Of a DNA stretch of 64,000 bases, positions 51,559 through 59,189 are shown piece after piece; the first letter of the stretch is position 1, and every line of letters starts with the position of its first letter. Position numbers and translations under genes: made by a program. This DNA is from Shimia sp. Alg240-R146 (lineage in GTDB: Bacteria; Pseudomonadota; Alphaproteobacteria; Rhodobacterales; Rhodobacteraceae), in the NCBI RefSeq assembly GCF_947331465.1, contig NZ_CAMZOK010000001.1, positions 1,302,001 to 1,366,000 on the forward strand, read 5' to 3'. Below the pieces are notes generated by a model that saw only the letters and a list, made by a program, of their open reading frames with translations, had not been told where the DNA came from and did no database searches.

Positions 51559-51885
51559 TCAGCTTAGAAAAAACAATCCGAGATAAAGCGTTGCGGCGCC
51601 GCAGAAAATCGCGGCCAGCACATTTTTGCTGAAGTACCCCACGCCAAGCGTGACCAGCGCCGCGGCCATACGTGCGGGATCGGGCTGACCGCCGGTGGCG
51701 GCGGGCCAAAGAACCAAAGGTGCCACAAGGCCGGGAAGCACAGCGACGGCTGTATAGCGCAAATGGCGTAGCACCCATGGCGGCATTTCACGGTCGCCAA
51801 CCAGACCCAAAAACAAGAAGCGCAGGCCGAAGCTGCCAATCCCCATCGCGATGATGATGATCCAGAGGTCGGATTTATCAATCAT
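51559..51885 (-). CDS. azlD: AzlD branched-chain amino acid export subunit
   Basis: A 108-residue protein with four hydrophobic segments; the RFLFLGLVGDREMPPWVLRH region and LRYTAVAVLPGLVAPL are typical AzlD. Works with AzlC to export branched-chain amino acids or analogues. Its ATG overlaps the azlC stop (ATGA). Confidence 0.88.
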   Translation of the reverse strand: MIDKSDLWIIIIAMGIGSFGLRFLFLGLVGDREMPPWVLRHLRYTAVAVLPGLVAPLVLWPAATGGQPDPARMAAALVTLGVGYFSKNVLAAIFCGAATLYLGLFFLS

Positions 51886-52607
51886 GATGCGTCCTCGCTG
51901 CTGGTCTTGCGATCCAGCCATAGTTCCATTTGTGCACCGGTCATCATGCCGGCAACGCCCGCGACAATCAGGCCGAGGTTCCACGGCAGAAACGCAAACA
52001 GTATGGCGCAGGTCACAGACACAAAGGCGGCGGCAACATGCGCGCCGGTGCGCAGCATGGGGCCGATCATTGCGATGAAAGTGATCGGTACCGCAAAATC
52101 AAGCGCAAGTTCGGGCGGGATCGACTGACCCACCATCGCGCCGATGAGCGACCAGAGATACCAGTTCGGCAACACCGGTGTAATGACACCAAAGAAGTAG
52201 GAAGTTTTCTGCGCCAGCGTCATGGCTGGGTTCTTTTCATACTCCAACGTGCTGAGCGCGTAGCTTTGATCCACCAACGTGTAAGCTGCAAATGCGCGCC
52301 GCCAAAACGGCAGCGCGCCAAGGTGGGGCGTAAGCGAGGCCGAGTACATCGCCATGCGCAAGTTCACAGCGAGGGCAGAGGCAATCACAACGACAGTTGG
52401 TGCGTTGTCGTGCATGAGTTGCAGTGCTGTGAATTGAGCGGCACCTGCGATGACCACCGCCGAAAAGGTCATGGTTTCAAAGACGGTCAGTCCCGCCTCG
52501 GTCGCGACAACGCCAAACAGCAGCGCAAAAGGCGCAACCACGAGAATGAACGGCATTCCGTCTCGTATGCCTCGCAGATAGGTGGGGCGATCATAATAGG
52601 AGGGCAT
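51882..52607 (-). CDS. azlC: AzlC branched-chain amino acid exporter, large subunit
   Basis: A 241-residue membrane protein with about eight helices. GIRDGMPFILVVAPFALLFG near the N-terminus and FRRAFAAYTLVDQSYALS-like segment (WRRAFAAYTLVDQSYAL) near 105 are AzlC hallmarks. ATG 52607 gives MPSYYDRPTYLRGIRDG; an in-frame TTG four codons earlier is an alternative. Upstream 143 bp to fdhD are shared promoter space. Confidence 0.9.
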   Translation of the reverse strand: MPSYYDRPTYLRGIRDGMPFILVVAPFALLFGVVATEAGLTVFETMTFSAVVIAGAAQFTALQLMHDNAPTVVVIASALAVNLRMAMYSASLTPHLGALPFWRRAFAAYTLVDQSYALSTLEYEKNPAMTLAQKTSYFFGVITPVLPNWYLWSLIGAMVGQSIPPELALDFAVPITFIAMIGPMLRTGAHVAAAFVSVTCAILFAFLPWNLGLIVAGVAGMMTGAQMELWLDRKTSSEDAS

Positions 52608-52750
52608 CGGGACTCGCAAAAGGGATAAGGAAACACTCAGACTGCAAAGGCGTAGCGTGGGTTAAGGGGGGATGCAATGAATGATGATTCATCTGTGGTC
52701 ACTTTGGCAAAACCGGATTAGGTTTCGGTGAGCTGGAGGAGCCTATTTCA

Positions 52751-53635
52751 TTGAGCGACCAAGAATTTTTGCAAGACTATATTGTCGCGCCAGATCCCGG
52801 TGCCGCTCGGTTGACGCGGGCAGTGACAGGACGCGATCAAGAGGGCCGTGAGACCACGATTTCAGTGGTCGAGGAGCGCCCGCTGACGATCTATTTGAAC
52901 AGTCAGGAAATTGTCACCGCGATGACGATTGGCGACTATCCCGAATTTCTGGCGCTTGGGTTTTTGCTCAATCAGGGCATGGTTGCGCCTGATGATGAGG
53001 TGATAGACGTTCAGTATGACGAGGAACTTGAGGTGGTCGTAGTGCGCACCGCGACCGAGACCAACCACGAGGAAAAGCTTGCCAAGAAAACCCGCACCAG
53101 CGGTTGCGCTGTGGGCACTGTCTTTGGTGACATGATGGAGGGGCTGGCTGGCGTTGTGTTGCCGCCGACGCAGGTGCGCACCTCGGACCTTTACGCGTTG
53201 GCCCACAAGATCAACCGCACCCCGTCGCTTTATCTCGAAGCCGGGGCCATCCATGGCACGGTGCTGTGCCAAGGCGCGCGACCGCTGGTCTATATGGAAG
53301 ACGTCGGGCGGCACAACGCTGTCGATAAAATCGCGGGCTGGATGTTTCAGGAAGGCGTGCGGGCGGACGACAAGGTGCTGTACACGACAGGGCGTCTGAC
53401 CAGTGAGATGGTCATCAAGACTGCGATGATGGGCATTCCGGTGCTGGTGTCGCGCTCTGGATTTACGGCATGGGGTGTGGAAATCGCACAGCAGGTCGGC
53501 CTGACGCTGATAGGCCGGATGCGCGGGCAGCGGTTTGTTTGTTTGAGCGGCGAGGACCGGCTGCTGCGGGATGTTGACCCGAAGAGCGTCGGCGATGAAG
53601 ACAAAAAACACCGGCGCAAAGGGGCGGGGACGTGA
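52751..53635 (+). CDS. fdhD: Formate dehydrogenase sulfurtransferase FdhD
   Basis: A 294-residue FdhD/NarQ protein; blocks ERPLTIYLNSQEIVTAMTIG, ARPLVYMEDVGRHNAVDK and GIPVLVSRSGFTAWGVEIAQ are clear. It transfers sulfur from a cysteine desulfurase to the molybdenum cofactor of formate dehydrogenase. The sulfur-relay loop reads RTSGCAVGT with a single Cys where E. coli has CxxC. TTG start at 52751 after GGAGGAG. First gene of the cofactor operon, coupled to the next gene by GTGA. Confidence 0.92.
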   Translation: MSDQEFLQDYIVAPDPGAARLTRAVTGRDQEGRETTISVVEERPLTIYLNSQEIVTAMTIGDYPEFLALGFLLNQGMVAPDDEVIDVQYDEELEVVVVRTATETNHEEKLAKKTRTSGCAVGTVFGDMMEGLAGVVLPPTQVRTSDLYALAHKINRTPSLYLEAGAIHGTVLCQGARPLVYMEDVGRHNAVDKIAGWMFQEGVRADDKVLYTTGRLTSEMVIKTAMMGIPVLVSRSGFTAWGVEIAQQVGLTLIGRMRGQRFVCLSGEDRLLRDVDPKSVGDEDKKHRRKGAGT

Positions 53636-54174
53636 CGTTTGAATTTGAGCAGAGTGGGCCGGTGGATGCTAAGGTAATGGCGCGGGCGATAAAGGGTTGC
53701 CCTAAGAAGCACGGCAGTCTCCGATCAAGAATCGTGAGTTTTGCGCTGGGATCATTCCTTGCAGCAGTCTTGGGTGTAGGTGGTATCGCGATTGCGATTG
53801 GTGTCGCTTTCAAGGTCGGTTATGGGCAAATTGCACGTGACATGCCTGTCGTTTTTGGCGGCTTGTTCTTGGCGCTCCTATTATGGAAATTGGCGTTTGC
53901 GTATAATTTTCGAGTTCACGTCGGTGCCCTATTGAAGTCGCCAATATACTCCGGAAACACACGGTTTTCCTTCGGCAAAGAGGGTTTGTCGATGGCAACC
54001 GACAACGCCAAATGGGAGGTTAAATGGCCTGCTGTGACCGGTTTCAAGGCTACAGCGGACGGCTTTTTCTTCTACTCGGGCGCTTTTGTTTATGTCCTGC
54101 CTTCAACAGCTTTTGGCAATGCGGATCGGGATACTTTTGTCGGCGCCATCAATGAGCGGAGAGCTGCCGCATGA
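53632..54174 (+). CDS. Membrane protein (YcxB-like) inserted in the molybdenum-cofactor operon
   Basis: A 180-residue protein with two membrane helices (LGSFLAAVLGVGGIAIAIGV and PVVFGGLFLALLLWKLAFAY) and a C-terminal soluble domain, TRFSFGKEGLSMATDNAKWE then WPAVTGFKATADGFFFY, that resembles the YcxB-like domain. GTG start; overlaps fdhD by GTGA and mobA by ATGA. It is A/T-richer than both neighbours. No link to cofactor synthesis is known to me. Confidence 0.7.
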   Translation: MTFEFEQSGPVDAKVMARAIKGCPKKHGSLRSRIVSFALGSFLAAVLGVGGIAIAIGVAFKVGYGQIARDMPVVFGGLFLALLLWKLAFAYNFRVHVGALLKSPIYSGNTRFSFGKEGLSMATDNAKWEVKWPAVTGFKATADGFFFYSGAFVYVLPSTAFGNADRDTFVGAINERRAAA

Positions 54175-54815
54175 AACAACCTCTCGGTGTGATACTTGCG
54201 GGCGGACAGGCCACGCGCATGGGCGGGGGCGACAAGGGACGCTTGATGCTTGGCGATCGCTCGATCTTGTCGCATGTGATTGAGCGGCTGGAGCCGCAAG
54301 TGGCGGGGCTGGCGCTTAACGCCAATGGCGATGCCACGCGGTTTGGCGATCTGGGTTTACCGGTGATCGCAGATGATCTGGACGGGTTTGCGGGACCGCT
54401 GGCGGGTGTTCTGGCGGGGTTGGATTGGGCGGCGGAACAGGGGGCAGAGACAATTGTCACGGCAGCTGCCGACACGCCTTTTTTTCCTTGTGATCTTGTG
54501 CCGCGCCTATTGATGGCAACAGATGAAATGGAGCATCGTCTGGCGTTGGCGGCAACGCCGCGTGGCGCAGGTGAGGCAACCAAATCCATGTCCCGATCCG
54601 GCCTGATCCGGCACCCAACTTTTGGCCTTTGGCCGGTGGCTTTGCGTCATGACTTGCGGGCAGCGCTTGACGGCGGCCTGCGCAAAGTGGTGCTTTGGAC
54701 CGACCCGCACGGCGGGCGTTTGGCGGAGTTTCCCACGGAGGGTGGCAATCCGTTTTTTAATGTGAATACCGCCGAAGACCTGGAAACGGCACGGCGCATG
54801 GTGGGGGCAGTATGA
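54171..54815 (+). CDS. mobA: Molybdenum cofactor guanylyltransferase
   Basis: A 214-residue nucleotidyltransferase with VILAGGQATRMGGGDKG at the N-terminus and TAAADTPFFPCDLV near 105. It attaches GMP to molybdopterin to form the bis-MGD cofactor used by formate dehydrogenase and others. Overlaps both neighbours by ATGA. Confidence 0.93.
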   Translation: MKQPLGVILAGGQATRMGGGDKGRLMLGDRSILSHVIERLEPQVAGLALNANGDATRFGDLGLPVIADDLDGFAGPLAGVLAGLDWAAEQGAETIVTAAADTPFFPCDLVPRLLMATDEMEHRLALAATPRGAGEATKSMSRSGLIRHPTFGLWPVALRHDLRAALDGGLRKVVLWTDPHGGRLAEFPTEGGNPFFNVNTAEDLETARRMVGAV

Positions 54816-55333
54816 CTCAGAGAATTTACGGCGTTGTGGGGTGGAAGAACGCTGGCAAGACAGGGTTGATGGAGCGGCTTGTGTCCGAAATCACCGGGCG
54901 TGGATATTCGGTTTCGACCGTAAAACATGCGCACCACACCTTTGACGTGGATCAGCCGGGCAAGGACAGCCACCGGCACCGCACAGCAGGCGCGCGCGAA
55001 GTTCTTTTGGCCTCAGGCGCGCGATGGGCGCTGATGCATGAGCTGGCCAAAGAGGAAGAGCCGCCACTGGAGTTGTTGCTGTCAAAGCTGGCACCGGTCG
55101 ATTTGGTTTTGGTAGAGGGATACAAGCGCGATGCGCATCCCAAAGTGGAAGCGTTTCGGGCTGAGACCGGCAATCCTTTGATCGCGCCCGATGATCCAAC
55201 CATTCGCGCCATTGCAGCAGATGAACCGGTCATTAGTGACCGCGTGGTGTTTGATTTGAACGACACATCGGTGATCGCTGATTTTGTGCTTTCGGAAGTG
55301 GGATTGATACCGACACCGGCAGGGGCCCTCTAA
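54812..55333 (+). CDS. mobB: Molybdopterin-guanine dinucleotide biosynthesis adaptor MobB
   Basis: A 173-residue P-loop protein: GWKNAGKTG at 10-18 (Walker A), HAHHTFDVDQPGKDSHRHR near 38, and LVLVEGYKRDAHPK near 98, all typical of MobB. It binds GTP and assists MobA. Immediately followed by moeA (1 bp gap). Confidence 0.94.
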   Translation: MTQRIYGVVGWKNAGKTGLMERLVSEITGRGYSVSTVKHAHHTFDVDQPGKDSHRHRTAGAREVLLASGARWALMHELAKEEEPPLELLLSKLAPVDLVLVEGYKRDAHPKVEAFRAETGNPLIAPDDPTIRAIAADEPVISDRVVFDLNDTSVIADFVLSEVGLIPTPAGAL

Positions 55334-55334
55334 G

Positions 55335-56600
55335 ATGTCTGATCCGCTCAAGCCGCCCCCATTGACCGACGATTGTTTTGCTTTGCCGGCCGGCACCCAT
55401 TGGACGCCGGTAGCAGAGGCGCATGCCATGCTAAAAGATCGTTTGTCCGTGGTGGTGGGTACAGAGACTGTTGCGTTACACGCGGCTTTGGATCGGGTTC
55501 TGGCGCAGAATGTCACGGCCCGGCGGGCCAATCCGCCGGAGGCCAACTCTGCGGTGGACGGGTATGGGCTGCGCCATGCGGACACGGGCGATGGACCCCA
55601 GACAATGTCGCTGGCGGCCGGACGTTCGGCGGCTGGCGCGCCATTTCAAGGCACGCTCGCGGACGGTCAAGCGGTGCGTATTTTGACAGGGGCCACAATT
55701 CCCGACGGTGTGGACACGGTGATCTTGCAAGAGGACGTGACCACAGATGCGTCCCGGATTGCGTTTCACGGCTCTCTCAAGCGCGGTGCCAACGTTCGGC
55801 GAGCCGGGGAAGACGTTGATGCGGGGGATGTGATTTTGGCCGCAGGGCGGCGAATTGCGCCTGCGGATCTGGCGTTGGCGGCGGCGACGGGGGTGTCGGA
55901 GTTACCCGTGCGAAACCATTTGCGGGTGGCTGTGCTTTCGACGGGTGACGAGTTGGCCCAGCCGGGAGAGGCCGCGCGCTCGGATCAGATATATGATGCC
56001 AATCGGCCGATGTTGCTTGCTATGATAGAGCGGTTTGGCTTTGAAGCGGTCGATGCGGGGCGGGCGCCGGATGATCGGGCTGAGCTCAAACGCATGTTGG
56101 ATAGGGCGGCTGAGGCGGCAGATTTGATCCTTACTTCAGGCGGGGCCTCAGCGGGGGATGAGGATCATTTGTCGGCATTGCTGAACGAAAGCGGCGCCAT
56201 GACGATGTGGCGACTTGCGATCAAGCCGGGGCGACCGCTTGCATTGGGGATGTGGCGTGGAAAACCGGTGTTTGGCCTGCCGGGAAATCCGGTGGCGGCC
56301 ATGGTGTGCTCGTTGATCTTTGCGCGTCCGGCAATGGGTGCGTTGGCCGGTGAGGGGTGGCAATTGCCGGACCCGATGATGGTGCCGGCCAATTTCACCA
56401 AAGGCAAAAGACCGGGACGGCGAGAGTATCTGCGTGCGCGCTTGCGCGATGGCAAGGCAGAGGTTTTTTCCTCGGAAGGGTCAGGTCGGATAAGCGGGTT
56501 GAGCTGGGCAGAGGGTCTGGTCGAATTGCCGGACGGCGCTTGCGAAGTAGCCCCCGGAACGGAGGTCGCATTTTACAGCTACGCCGCCTTTGGACTCTAG
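55335..56600 (+). CDS. moeA: Molybdopterin molybdenumtransferase MoeA
   Basis: A 421-residue MoeA: RRANPPEANSAVDGYGLR near 55 (substrate loop), RILTGATIPDGVDTVILQED near 112, the MPT-binding ILTSGGASAGDEDHL near 265 and FGLPGNPVAAMV near 313. It inserts molybdate into adenylated molybdopterin. Last gene of the operon. An E-rich C-terminal domain IV completes the protein. Confidence 0.94.
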   Translation: MSDPLKPPPLTDDCFALPAGTHWTPVAEAHAMLKDRLSVVVGTETVALHAALDRVLAQNVTARRANPPEANSAVDGYGLRHADTGDGPQTMSLAAGRSAAGAPFQGTLADGQAVRILTGATIPDGVDTVILQEDVTTDASRIAFHGSLKRGANVRRAGEDVDAGDVILAAGRRIAPADLALAAATGVSELPVRNHLRVAVLSTGDELAQPGEAARSDQIYDANRPMLLAMIERFGFEAVDAGRAPDDRAELKRMLDRAAEAADLILTSGGASAGDEDHLSALLNESGAMTMWRLAIKPGRPLALGMWRGKPVFGLPGNPVAAMVCSLIFARPAMGALAGEGWQLPDPMMVPANFTKGKRPGRREYLRARLRDGKAEVFSSEGSGRISGLSWAEGLVELPDGACEVAPGTEVAFYSYAAFGL

Positions 56601-56739
56601 ATCAGGCCAATAGCAGCGCATTACCCTCGGTAGTGTGGCTTGGCTAAAATTTTCGCAAAAAGTGTGATACTCTCTCAATCTTAGACGGACCAAGCAGCGG
56701 TGCATGGTTTTTTGAATTCAAGATTGGAGGGAGGAAACA

Positions 56740-57411
56740 ATGCCAAGAGATGAAGCCACAATATCCGAACTTGCCGGCGTTCCCACGCATTACGGTCGGT
56801 TCGACCCGCCATTTGATTATGGCAGCAAGGGAAAAGCACGTTCGTTCAAATGCCGTGATGTTCTCAAGCAAACATTGAACGACTGTTGCACGGAGCTTTT
56901 TGATGTTTGGGGTAAGGGCAAACCCAGCATAATTCTGTCCGCAGGCACACTGGGAGACGGTGAAAATGCCCATGGGAAGGGGTATGCTTTTGATCTGGAT
57001 GGGTTTTTTTGGGGCGACGAGCGTTTCATGATGGATGAATACGCGAAGGACAGGCGGTTTTATAACGGCATCAATGCGCAGTTGTTTCTCTATTTTCCGC
57101 AAGTGCTGAGTTTTCACTATCCCCGCCACCACGATCATTTTCACATGGATTTCAATTCTTCCAAACGGTTTCGCTCGGCGTCCAATGCGCAGATGTTCTT
57201 TGTTCAGTCAGCCTTGGTCTACATCTACGAACAGAATATTGGCAAAACCGGGAACGATGGTGACGGCGTGGATGGGATTTATGGAGATGACACCAAAAAA
57301 GGCATCACCGCAGCGCTAAAGGACACTGGGCTTTGGGGACAAGGCGGATTGTCCAAGCCAGAGGTTTGGGCCAAATTCCTCACCATGACCAGAGATCTGG
57401 CGTTTGGCTAG
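56740..57411 (+). CDS. Extensin/M15-like metallopeptidase with C-terminal peptidoglycan-binding-like domain
   Basis: A 223-residue protein. HGKGYAFDLDGF (His78, Asp85) and HYPRHHDHFHMDF (His133 and His135) give the Zn-site pattern of M15 / extensin-like C-terminal peptidases. Residues 170-223 (GDGVDGIYGDDTKKGITAAL) resemble a peptidoglycan-binding module. There is no signal peptide, although the substrate should be outside the cytoplasm. GGAGGGAGG precedes the ATG. A/T-richer than neighbours. Could be a cell-wall amidase delivered by another route, or a phage-derived endolysin remnant. Confidence 0.7.
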   Translation: MPRDEATISELAGVPTHYGRFDPPFDYGSKGKARSFKCRDVLKQTLNDCCTELFDVWGKGKPSIILSAGTLGDGENAHGKGYAFDLDGFFWGDERFMMDEYAKDRRFYNGINAQLFLYFPQVLSFHYPRHHDHFHMDFNSSKRFRSASNAQMFFVQSALVYIYEQNIGKTGNDGDGVDGIYGDDTKKGITAALKDTGLWGQGGLSKPEVWAKFLTMTRDLAFG

Positions 57412-57422
57412 GGGAGCGGTTT

Positions 57423-58469
57423 TTAGTCGAAAATCCCTGCCACGCGGCCCAGGAGCATGAAGGCATGCGCCGTGCGCGTGTCGGCAAGCGCTGCGATTTC
57501 GGCGTCGGTTGCGGTTTCCTCGAACTCGACAAAACTGGTGTCAAACCGGCGCAGGAAGTGGTGCGCTGCATCGCGAAAAATCGGGTCCTGCTTCATGCGG
57601 CCCGCCGCAAGCGCGAGAGAGCTGCGGTCACGCACGCCTCCCAATGCAGCAATTGCGCGGCCGCGTTCGCCGGCGGCGAAGTGGCGCCAGATTTCGGGAC
57701 GCGCCAGATCGGGGCGCAGGTCGTCCATATAGATGCCATCCTGACTGAGCAGGGTCAGAATGTCTTGGCTGGCTTGGATGAGATGCGCGGCCTTACGGTC
57801 TTTGAGAGCCATGCGCAGCGCGGCAAAACCTTCTGCGTCGTCCGGGTTCTCAGGGAAATTTAGCGCCGTGATGAAGTCGGCGCGCGACAGAGGTGGGCCA
57901 AGTTCCTCAGCAGGGGTGCCGAGTTCCAAAAGCCCCTGATTTTCAATCTGGTCGGAAGTTGGCGCTTCGGCGGATTTGCGAATGCCACCTTCGCGTTCGC
58001 GGCTTGTTGAAAACGTTGCCAGTGCGGATTCTGTTTTGCGGGTTGCGGCCGCGATTTCGTCTAGTTTTTGGGTCACGGAATTCTCTGCGTTCATCTGGAC
58101 CTGAGCACCCTGAGATTGCGCCACATAGGTGCGCCGCATCCCGTCAATTGCAGCCTGTAGGCGCGCACTTTCCTCGCGCACGACCCGCGCCGAACGCGCG
58201 GCTGTGGCCGCAACCCAAATCATGGCAACAGGCATGAAAATCGCCAGCAACGTCATGATGAAACGCAGGTTGTCCACTTTGCCAAACGCGTCGGTGTCCA
58301 GCACAAGAAAGAAAACAACAGCGCCTGCAAGCCAGACGAAGCTGAGGGCAACCGCGATCACCTCGACACCGGTCACGCTTGGAGCGTGTGGCTTGTCATA
58401 GATGCCCAGCGGGGTCGATTTGCTGTCGTTTTCGTCCGTCATCTTTTGCTGACCGTTTGACTGGCTCAT
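57423..58469 (-). CDS. Membrane protein with coiled coil, unknown, coupled to greA
   Basis: A 348-residue protein: two membrane helices (VEVIAVALSFVWLAGAVVFF and FIMTLLAIFMPVAMIWVAAT), then a predicted coiled coil (about 95-170), and a helical C-terminal domain. The start overlaps the greA stop by ATGA, so it is translated after greA from one transcript. I recognise no functional family; it looks conserved in form among Rhodobacterales. Confidence 0.75.
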   Translation of the reverse strand: MSQSNGQQKMTDENDSKSTPLGIYDKPHAPSVTGVEVIAVALSFVWLAGAVVFFLVLDTDAFGKVDNLRFIMTLLAIFMPVAMIWVAATAARSARVVREESARLQAAIDGMRRTYVAQSQGAQVQMNAENSVTQKLDEIAAATRKTESALATFSTSREREGGIRKSAEAPTSDQIENQGLLELGTPAEELGPPLSRADFITALNFPENPDDAEGFAALRMALKDRKAAHLIQASQDILTLLSQDGIYMDDLRPDLARPEIWRHFAAGERGRAIAALGGVRDRSSLALAAGRMKQDPIFRDAAHHFLRRFDTSFVEFEETATDAEIAALADTRTAHAFMLLGRVAGIFD

Positions 58470-58936
58470 TTGAAAGTGATGCTCAGAACTTCGTAGCTTT
58501 TTTCGCCGCCGGGTGTGCGCACCTCGACGCTGTCACCTTCGTCTTTGCCTATCAAAGAACGGGCAATGGGTGACTTGATGTTGAGCAGACCTTTTTCGAC
58601 ATTGGCTTCGTGTTCGCCCACGATTTGCCAGGTCTTCTCCTCGTCGGTGTCTTCATCAACGAGCGTCACGGTGGCGCCAAATTTGATGGCGCCGGAAAGA
58701 GTCGTCGGGTCAATAACCTCTGCCAAACCAATCACGCCCTCGAGTTCCTTGACGCGCCCTTCGATAAAACCCTGCTTTTCACGCGCGGAATGATACTCTG
58801 CGTTCTCTTTGAGGTCGCCGAGTTCACGCGCTGTGGCAATCGCCTCGATAATTGCGGGGCGTTCCACGGATTTGAGTTGCTTCAATTCCGCTTCGAGCGC
58901 CGTGTAGCCGGCGCGGGTCATTGGTAGTTTTTCCAT
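58466..58936 (-). CDS. greA: Transcription elongation factor GreA
   Basis: A 156-residue protein: N-terminal coiled coil with acidic tip LGDLKENAEYHSAREKQGF and C-terminal FKBP-like domain (SPIARSLIGKDEGDSV). It rescues backtracked RNA polymerase. ATG 58936 gives MEKLPMTRAGYTALEAELKQ, the standard beginning. The next 253 bp upstream, to the ETF gene, hold divergent promoters; no gene seen. Confidence 0.95.
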   Translation of the reverse strand: MEKLPMTRAGYTALEAELKQLKSVERPAIIEAIATARELGDLKENAEYHSAREKQGFIEGRVKELEGVIGLAEVIDPTTLSGAIKFGATVTLVDEDTDEEKTWQIVGEHEANVEKGLLNIKSPIARSLIGKDEGDSVEVRTPGGEKSYEVLSITFK

Positions 58937-59189
58937 GGGGCGGTCCCGTTGGTCGTGGCCCTCGTATGCGAACACAAAGGCAGGTCAGTCTTAAAACACG
59001 TGGCGCAACTTGCCCTAAGGCCGTCTTGAATTGCAAGAGCAGAGCGCGTTGTTGGCCCAAATATGCTGTGGCGCAGCGAAACATGTCCTTTTAGGACGAA
59101 ATGTCGTGGGGTTCTGATTGACGGAAACGTTAAACTCAGGCTAGCAGATGCGAAAGAAAATTACGCCAGCGATCCGGGAAGGGAAGCCA

